From NCBI GenBank assembly GCA_964609085.1, contig CAZSRZ010000001.1, positions 1 to 64,000 on the forward strand: a DNA stretch of 64,000 nt, in the 5' to 3' direction. Origin of the DNA: JANPLG01 sp964609085 (GTDB lineage: Bacteria > Armatimonadota > SYMT01). Made by a program: the position numbers and the translations under genes. Under the pieces are notes generated by a model. That model made no database searches. It was not told the origin of the DNA and saw only the letters and a program-made list of their open reading frames with translations. This document shows positions 58,646-64,000 of the stretch, piece by piece (the stretch's first letter is position 1; the number at the start of each line of letters is the position of its first letter).

Positions 58646-59275
58646 ATGAGCACGATCAAGACTCTGGTTTTCGCCGGGGGCGCAATCCATGACTTCCACA
58701 GCGTCGGCGTCGCGGCGTGCGAAACGCTGCAGCACGCCGGCGGATTCGACGTCACCTATGTGGAAGAGGACCTGGACATCCTCACGAAGCTCGACCCATA
58801 CGAATTGCTGGTGTTTCACTACACGATCGGAACCATCACCGATGCACAGCAATCCGGACTTTTTCGCTGGGTCGCGGCCGGCAATGGCTATGCGGGGATT
58901 CACTCCGCGGCGGACAGCTTTCGAGACTCCCCGGCCTATCGGGCATTCGTAGGCGGTCACTTCACGACGCACCCGAAGTACCGTGACTATCAGGTGAGCG
59001 TCGTGGACCCCACCCACCCGATCACCGAAGGGATCGATGAGTTCTTCGTCCGGGACGAGCAGTACATCCTCGATTACGACCCCAGGGTGACGGTGCTGGC
59101 ATCCGCTCTCTGGAAGGGAGCCGCGATGCCGGTCGTCTGGACCACGAGTTGGGGAAAGGGGCGCGTCTTCTACCTGGCTCTGGGCCACGACGGACCGGCT
59201 TGCGCGGCGGATCACTTCCGTCTGCTGCTCGCCCGTGGTGCCCGGTGGGCGGGAACCCGACCCACCGATGGTTGA
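58646..59275 (+). CDS. ThuA-like domain protein
   Basis: A 209-residue class I glutamine-amidotransferase-like protein of the ThuA (trehalose utilisation) family. FAGGAIHDFHSVG, LVFHYTIGTITDAQQSGLFRW, GNGYAGIHSAADSFRDSPAYRAFVGGHF and TSWGKGRVFYLALGHD are the usual family segments. The catalytic Cys of glutamine amidotransferases is absent, as in other ThuA proteins. ThuA members participate in 3-keto-sugar metabolism. Its stop overlaps the next gene by 8 nt. Confidence 0.87.
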   Translation: MSTIKTLVFAGGAIHDFHSVGVAACETLQHAGGFDVTYVEEDLDILTKLDPYELLVFHYTIGTITDAQQSGLFRWVAAGNGYAGIHSAADSFRDSPAYRAFVGGHFTTHPKYRDYQVSVVDPTHPITEGIDEFFVRDEQYILDYDPRVTVLASALWKGAAMPVVWTTSWGKGRVFYLALGHDGPACAADHFRLLLARGARWAGTRPTDG

Positions 59276-59870
59276 GTCCCCCCCTGCTGCCGTGGCCACG
59301 GCCGGAACTCGATCCACCAGAGGCTGCGGCGTGGTGGCCGCTGTGGTGTTTGCCATCTATATGTGGGGTCTGTTCATCGGCTTTCACAACCACGTGCTGG
59401 AAATCCGGGTCGGTGACCCGGACCTCTCCATGAGCAGCACCGCGGGTGCCGTGGTCCGCATCTACTACCTGAAGACCCCCTACAAGGTGTCCGTCCCCGG
59501 CCAACCCGCGCCGAAACCCGACATCTCCCTCTGGTACTCGAGCACGAGCCAGTTCATGGCGACCCGCGAGGACAAGATCCCCGTGCAACCTGTGTTCGTC
59601 GGCGGCTGGGGGGTTCGGGTGCACAGGCAGGTCTACGCCACCAGCTCACGGAATGCCACGGCACGATTCATCATCAACCGTCGCCCGTTCGAGCTCAGTG
59701 GTTACACCCTCCGGAGCGGCGGGACCACCTGGACCCTGAAGCAGGGGGAGACGCTGCAGGTGAATCTGGCCCAGGTGCCGGCCTTGCTCCCCATCGACAA
59801 CACACCGCCTGGTACCCCCACCCCCGAGTTGGCGCCGGTCGGACCAGACGCTTCGGGCAAGACGGAGTAG
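59268..59870 (+). CDS. Membrane-anchored protein, unknown
   Basis: A 200-residue protein with one transmembrane segment near the N-terminus (VVAAVVFAIYMWGLFIGFHNH, about 22-42). The rest is a hydrophilic beta-rich domain with SVPGQPAPKPDISLWYSS and a Pro-rich tail. No family is recognised. The ATG at 59268 overlaps the ThuA stop by 8 nt, which supports it as a gene coupled to ThuA. Confidence 0.55.
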   Translation: MVESPPAAVATAGTRSTRGCGVVAAVVFAIYMWGLFIGFHNHVLEIRVGDPDLSMSSTAGAVVRIYYLKTPYKVSVPGQPAPKPDISLWYSSTSQFMATREDKIPVQPVFVGGWGVRVHRQVYATSSRNATARFIINRRPFELSGYTLRSGGTTWTLKQGETLQVNLAQVPALLPIDNTPPGTPTPELAPVGPDASGKTE

Positions 59871-59882
59871 GGACTGACCGGG

Positions 59883-60998
59883 TTATCGTCGGCCAAGCAA
59901 CCGACGATACAGGTCCTCATAGCGTTGCGCCATCGCGGAGAAAGTGAAGTCGCGGAGGCAGCGTGCCCTGGCTGCCGCGGCGAGATGAAATCGCAGGCCG
60001 GGATCCCGGCAGAGCCGCTCCAGGCGGCGAACCAACGCCGGCCGATCGTTCACCGGAAAGAAGAGGGCTTCAGTCTCATCCGCGAGCACTTCCGGTATCC
60101 CGCCCACCGGCGTGGTGGCGATGGGACACCCGAGCGCCATTGCCTCCAGGATCGAAAGCGGCAGCCCCTCATCCTCCGAGCTGAAGGCAAAGATGTCGGA
60201 CGCCGCCACCAGGTCCGGGATGTCCCGACGATACCCGAGCAGCATCAGGGCATCCGCGCCGAGACCGAGCTCGGCCGCCCGGGCCTCCAGTGCTCCGCGC
60301 TCCGGCCCGTCCCCGGCCAGGACCAAAGTCAGGGGGGTCCCGCGATCCCGCAGTTCCGCCACTGCGGAGAGCAGGCACGCGTGCCCCTTCCCCGGTGCCA
60401 GCCTCCCCACCATGATCGCCACCATTCGATCCTCGGGGAGAGAGAGCGCCATGCGGACGGTGGCTCGGTCGCTGGCGACTGCCGGGACGGTGACGCCGTT
60501 GTGAATCACGCACACCTTGCCGTCCAACTCGGGGCAGGCGAGGTTTGCCGCGGTGCGACCGGAGACTCCCACCGCGGCATCCAGAGCGAGCAATTCGGCC
60601 CGGGTGGCCTGGCGTGCCTGGCGATTGGCGTTGTGGTCGGTCATCACCACCTTCGCCCCCGCGAGCCGCTTCCCGAGCATGGCGTAGTGCAGCGATGTCG
60701 GGTTGTGCGCGTTGACGACCTGCGGGTGGAGTCCGCTCATGACGAGGGCCCCGCGGAGGTAGCGGGAATACCTGCTGCGACCACCGAGGACGACGTGAGG
60801 CACTCCCGAAGCCCGAGCCGTCTCTTCCAGCGGGCCCCCAGAGAGGGCCACGACCGTTGCGCGATGCCCCTCAGCGATCTGGACGGCTGCCAGGCGGATG
60901 ACGAACTGCTCCATCCCGCCGACGCAGAGGCTGCTGACCGTGTGCACGATGCGAAGGGATCCGCCGGGCTTCGCAAATGCCGCTTTCGAAGGAGTCAC
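59883..60998 (-). CDS. GT4-family glycosyltransferase
   Basis: A 371-residue GT-B enzyme. The N-terminal domain has VHTVSSLCVGGMEQFVIRLA. The C-terminal nucleotide-sugar domain has VGRLAPGKGHACLLSA, LVLAGDGPERGALE and the EX7E motif in SSEDEGLPLSILEAMALGCPIATTPVGGIPEVL. It is expected to add a hexose to a cell-surface glycan or lipid. The ATG at 60998 begins a short non-conserved leader. No other glycan genes are adjacent. Confidence 0.88.
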   Translation of the reverse strand: MTPSKAAFAKPGGSLRIVHTVSSLCVGGMEQFVIRLAAVQIAEGHRATVVALSGGPLEETARASGVPHVVLGGRSRYSRYLRGALVMSGLHPQVVNAHNPTSLHYAMLGKRLAGAKVVMTDHNANRQARQATRAELLALDAAVGVSGRTAANLACPELDGKVCVIHNGVTVPAVASDRATVRMALSLPEDRMVAIMVGRLAPGKGHACLLSAVAELRDRGTPLTLVLAGDGPERGALEARAAELGLGADALMLLGYRRDIPDLVAASDIFAFSSEDEGLPLSILEAMALGCPIATTPVGGIPEVLADETEALFFPVNDRPALVRRLERLCRDPGLRFHLAAAARARCLRDFTFSAMAQRYEDLYRRLLGRR

Positions 60999-61082
60999 GC
61001 GCGCAGTCTAACACGGCCGCCCGTAACGGCACACGGCGGCTCCGCCGGGTCACGCGGTAGGCGACAGGGCCCGGAAGCGAGA

Positions 61083-61113
61083 ACGGGGCGCCGGCAAGTT
61101 GCCGTCGCCCCGT
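61083..61113 (-). terminator. GC-rich hairpin after the secreted protein gene
   Basis: ACGGGGCG (61083-61090) pairs with CGCCCCGT (61106-61113), and CGGCAA (61092-61097) with TTGCCG (61099-61104), around a single nt and one mismatch. It follows the stop of the minus-strand gene at 61138 by 25 nt. There is no T-tract, so it is a weak terminator candidate. Confidence 0.4.
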
Positions 61114-61137
61114 CAGGATTCCCGTACAGGGGTTTGC

Positions 61138-61815
61138 CTACTTCTTCGGCGCAGCCGGTCGTCCGCCGGAACCAAGGGCACCGGCTCCTCCGACTTTCGC
61201 ATCCATCACCTGGATCTTCATGCCCTTGGGAACGGTGAAGCTGGAGGCGGCGAGCTTGATGCCTGTCTCGACCTTCGTCGCCTCGACGCTGATCGACTGC
61301 AGTTGGGCGTTGGTGGCCTGAAACTTCAGCGGAATGCCCTGCCAACTCCAGACCTTGCCGGAATCGGAGACCTGCCGAACGATGCAGGGACGCCCGAGCA
61401 CTTTTTCGTTGCCGATCGGCCGGCCACCCATCCCCACGGCCTGCGGCGACGGCATGCCCAGCAACCCGGTCCCGCCTGCGGCCGGGTCCTTGGGAACCTG
61501 CATGCGGTGGACGACGTTGCCCATCATTCCAGGCTGATAGATGAACAGGTTCTTGCCGTCGGAGATAATCCACCCCTTCTGCACGACGGATTTCTCCCCC
61601 ATGCGAAAGGTCAGCGTCGTCTCCTGTCGGGTTCGCTTGCCTCCGTCCACCCAGCTCAGGACCTGCGTGCCGTTGAGCATCGGCGACTCGATCTTGTAGG
61701 CAATCCGGCCCGTCTGGGACGGATACTTCATCTGGGCCCAGGCATCCCATCCGGTCGACGCGGCCAGCATCAGCGCGGCGCTCCCCACCAGAGCCCTCTT
61801 CAGGACTAACTTCAT
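61138..61815 (-). CDS. Secreted DUF4412-like protein, unknown
   Basis: A 225-residue exported protein with signal peptide (MKLVLKRALVGSAALMLAAS). The mature part has alternating beta-strands: MKYPSQTGRIAYKIESPM, LSWVDGGKRTRQETTL, KGWIISDGKNLFIYQP, VLGRPCIVRQVSDSGKVWSWQGIPLKF. This resembles LolA/DUF4412-type periplasmic beta-sheet proteins, which bind lipid or metal-related ligands. The C-terminus is Gly/Ala/Pro-rich. Function unknown. Confidence 0.7.
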   Translation of the reverse strand: MKLVLKRALVGSAALMLAASTGWDAWAQMKYPSQTGRIAYKIESPMLNGTQVLSWVDGGKRTRQETTLTFRMGEKSVVQKGWIISDGKNLFIYQPGMMGNVVHRMQVPKDPAAGGTGLLGMPSPQAVGMGGRPIGNEKVLGRPCIVRQVSDSGKVWSWQGIPLKFQATNAQLQSISVEATKVETGIKLAASSFTVPKGMKIQVMDAKVGGAGALGSGGRPAAPKK

Positions 61816-61938
61816 CGATTCTCTCCCACGCTCTGCCGCGCTGTGCTCACGCCGCTAATAGCCGTATCCCATGCTGTTACGCTCCCACTCAGAACGCAAG
61901 TTCCCGCTGCATAGTAACGGCACACGCCGCCGGCCCCG

Positions 61939-63093
61939 ATGATCTACCTCGACCACGCCGCGACCACGCCGATCGACCCCCGCGTGCTGGAGGCGATGCT
62001 ACCGTATCTCGGTGAGCGATTCGGCAATCCCGGCGGACTGTATGCGACCGGTCGCGTGGCCCGGGACGCGATGGAAGATGCGCGCGAGATGGCGGCAGTC
62101 TTCCTCGGCTGCCGTCCCCAGGAAATCATCTTCACCAGCGGGGGAAGCGAGGCCGATAACCTGGCCCTGCGCGGGGTCATCCAGGCGTCCCCTCGGCATA
62201 CCGGGCTCCACCTCATCACCTCGAGCATAGAACATCATGCAGTCCTGCGCACGGCCGAGGCGCTCTCGCTCACCGGGGTGGACGTCACCTTCCTCGTGCC
62301 GGATCGGTATGGCGTCGTGCACCCGGAGCAGGTTCGGACCGCTCTGCGGCCGGAGACCGTCCTCGTCAGCGTCATGCACGGCAACAACGAGGTGGGGGCG
62401 CTCCAGCCAGTGGCGGAGATCGGCGCGCTGTGCCGCGAGCGCGGCGTCCTCTTCCACACCGACGCGGTGCAGACGGCCGGGTGCGTCCCAATCAACGTCC
62501 GCCGGATGCCGTGCGATCTTCTCTCCCTCTCCGGTCATAAACTGTACGGCCCAAAGGGGATAGGTCTGCTCTATCGACGAATGGGGATCCCACTCCAGCC
62601 GCAGATCACGGGCGGGGATCAAGAACACGCGCTCCGTGCGGGCACGGAGAACGTCGCCGGCATTATCGGGCTGGGAAAAGCCCTGGAACTGGCTCAGGCG
62701 GTGATGAACGACGAAGCGTCCCGCGTGTCTGAGTTGCGCGACCGAATCATCACGGGCGTGCTGGCGGGCATCCCAACCGCGGAACTCACCGGACCGATAG
62801 CAGATCGGCTGCCAAATCACGCCAGCTTCGTGTTCGAGGGGATTGAGGGTGAGCCACTGCTTCTCAACCTGGATCGCCTCGAGATTTGTGCGTCCAGCGG
62901 CGCCGCGTGTGCCTCGGGCTCCATCGAGCCGAGCCATGTGTTGCTTGCCATGGGCATGTCGCCTTCGAGAGCGCGCGGCGCCCTCCGTCTCACCCTGGGA
63001 CGGGGCACCACGGCGGCGGAGATCGACCAGGTAGTACGAGACTTGCCCGGATTGGTTGACAGCCTGCGTTCGCTGGGGATACCGCGCCTGTAA
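61939..63093 (+). CDS. Cysteine desulfurase (IscS/NifS family)
   Basis: A 384-residue PLP enzyme that takes sulfur from cysteine for Fe-S clusters and thiolation. MIYLDHAATTPIDPRVLEAM is the family start; FTSGGSEADNLALRG, IEHHAVLRTAEAL, DAVQTAG and the Schiff-base Lys in SLSGHKLYGPKG follow. The active-site Cys is in ASSGAACASGSIEPSHVL. The short loop around it suggests the group I (IscS/NifS) type. ErpA, 5 kb away, and the rhodanese could use its product. Confidence 0.92.
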   Translation: MIYLDHAATTPIDPRVLEAMLPYLGERFGNPGGLYATGRVARDAMEDAREMAAVFLGCRPQEIIFTSGGSEADNLALRGVIQASPRHTGLHLITSSIEHHAVLRTAEALSLTGVDVTFLVPDRYGVVHPEQVRTALRPETVLVSVMHGNNEVGALQPVAEIGALCRERGVLFHTDAVQTAGCVPINVRRMPCDLLSLSGHKLYGPKGIGLLYRRMGIPLQPQITGGDQEHALRAGTENVAGIIGLGKALELAQAVMNDEASRVSELRDRIITGVLAGIPTAELTGPIADRLPNHASFVFEGIEGEPLLLNLDRLEICASSGAACASGSIEPSHVLLAMGMSPSRARGALRLTLGRGTTAAEIDQVVRDLPGLVDSLRSLGIPRL

Positions 63094-63144
63094 CACGGGC
63101 GCGGTTCCGTTGCGTTTTGGGGCGAGCCAGCCTTTGCCCCTCCC

Positions 63145-64000
63145 TCAGCGTCGACTGTAGATCCACCTGACCAGGCTGGAGAACTTATCCGGGTCGATCC
63201 GACAACCACCGTTGCTGGACGCGGTCTCCCAACTGTTGGTCGCGAAGATGTAGCGTCGGCTGCGCTCGATGGCATAGATGGGCGCCCCGGCCGTGCCCCC
63301 TTCGGTGTCGATGCGGTGGTAGACCTGTCTCCGTGTGCTGCCGTTGATTCGGCCATAGTCATAGTACTGCCCGAAGCCGTCCTCGATGTCGGTGGGGTAG
63401 CCGGACAGGTTGCCGGTGAAGCCGTTCACGTTCCGATAAGCGCTGAAGCCGAGCCAACCGCAGTCGCGGCCGATCGGGTAGTCGAGGGTGACCAGGGCCA
63501 TGTCCCAGTCGAAGCCGCCCGTATCGGTCCACCCGCGGAAGGTGCGCAGGTTGATGCCGTACGCACCACCGTAAGGGGCATAGTCGCCATCGAGGCCAGG
63601 GTAGACCTCCATCTCCGTCGCCCAGCCACCCTCGGCGTAGTCGTATACCACCTGGCCCCCAGTGAGCATGTAGCTTCGGTCCACCATCGCGCCCGTTGCC
63701 ACGTAAGTGTTTCCGCTGGGGTAGGTGACAAAGATCTTGCAGACCGTGCTGTAGGGATAGATGGTCGTGTCATTGATCCGCCGGCGCAGGTCAGCTCCGA
63801 ACACCGCCTGCGGCCGGGTCGAGGGATCCTCTTCACGCCCGCCCACTCCCACCCGCCCCTCGCCTATGCGGTCGCGTGCTCCCCGGCTGACCGGGGCAGG
63901 GCTGACCGCGACTCGGCGAGAGCGCAGGTTGCGCTCCACCGTCTGCGCGGCTTGTTGGGGGGTGAGGCTCACCAGGCGCCGTGTTCCGAGACCTTCGTGC
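63145..64000 (-). CDS. V8/trypsin-like protease homologue lacking catalytic His and Ser (partial)
   Basis: The frame is open to the right edge, so the N-terminus may be missing; an internal GTG at 63972 would give 275 residues. The C-terminal 200 residues have the S1/V8-like chymotrypsin fold. The segment that normally reads TAxHCVY is MLTGGQVVYDY, so the catalytic His is Gln. The segment that normally reads GGxSGSP is GGTAGAPIY, so the catalytic Ser is Ala. The Asp region DWDMALVTLD is intact. A cysteine pair (RDCGWLG, GGCRIDP) may form a disulfide. It is likely an inactive, exported protease-like protein, possibly a binding protein or inhibitor. Confidence 0.78.
   Translation of the reverse strand, partial: HEGLGTRRLVSLTPQQAAQTVERNLRSRRVAVSPAPVSRGARDRIGEGRVGVGGREEDPSTRPQAVFGADLRRRINDTTIYPYSTVCKIFVTYPSGNTYVATGAMVDRSYMLTGGQVVYDYAEGGWATEMEVYPGLDGDYAPYGGAYGINLRTFRGWTDTGGFDWDMALVTLDYPIGRDCGWLGFSAYRNVNGFTGNLSGYPTDIEDGFGQYYDYGRINGSTRRQVYHRIDTEGGTAGAPIYAIERSRRYIFATNSWETASSNGGCRIDPDKFSSLVRWIYSRR

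Noticed and set aside
59925..61238. Open frame on the plus strand of 437 codons
   Set aside because: It is antisense to the glycosyltransferase and shows no recognised family.

Overview
This is a 64-kb, high-GC chromosomal segment with dense, ordinary bacterial gene organisation: short gaps, many 1-8 nt start/stop overlaps, and no intergenic stretch longer than 300 bases. The host is a diderm (Gram-negative type) bacterium. The window carries lpxD, bamA, an OmpH/Skp chaperone, a TamB-like protein and several lipoproteins. Multihaem cytochrome, UnbV/ASPIC, Gfo/Idh/MocA and large secreted esterase genes suggest a free-living heterotroph. I cannot assign the phylum from sequence alone. Armatimonadota, or another lightly sampled diderm lineage, is my weak best guess. 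I saw no insertion sequence, prophage, CRISPR array or rRNA operon. One tRNA gene (Asn, GTT) is present.

Layout. 1-3403: a truncated FAD/NAD(P)-binding protein facing a minus-strand HIT - uracil-DNA glycosylase - M42 peptidase operon. 3538-6461: cupin - kynureninase - MFS exporter operon. 6654-13683: minus-strand housekeeping run (RlmK-like rRNA methyltransferase, MoaA, DUF3052, DinB, metallo-beta-lactamase fold, a small membrane protein, PgeF, a TIGR03960-type radical SAM protein). 13796-16065: NarL-type two-component pair plus a half-size TauE/SafE. 16047-23440: a compact minus-strand run of SMP-30 lactonase, membrane multihaem cytochrome with TPRs, UnbV/FG-GAP lipoprotein, OmpR-type regulator, HAMP kinase and HMA-like lipoprotein. 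23576-33822: secreted oxidoreductase and esterases, an orphan small protein, a metallo-beta-lactamase-CoaD fusion, an MFS pump, an SDR and Aat. 33909-40968: tRNA-Asn, sigma-70 factor, MarR, septum initiator with a perfect terminator, Mfd and PlsC. 40969-53053: envelope-assembly cluster on the minus strand (TamB, ECF sigma, BamA, OmpH, coiled-coil lipoprotein, LpxD, MurB). 53203-56357: D-amino-acid/2-hydroxyacid operon (DSD1-type PLP enzyme, LarA, SDR). 56608-64000: rhodanese, ErpA, DUF362, ThuA, glycosyltransferase, cysteine desulfurase, and a V8-like protease homologue lacking two catalytic residues.

The most unusual items are the in-frame fusion of a metallo-beta-lactamase-fold domain to phosphopantetheine adenylyltransferase, preceded by a leader with one 10-nt arm able to pair with either of two identical partners; the predicted pseudoprotease at the right edge; the ECF sigma gene lodged between tamB and bamA; and the lactonase-cytochrome-UnbV-two-component-HMA run.
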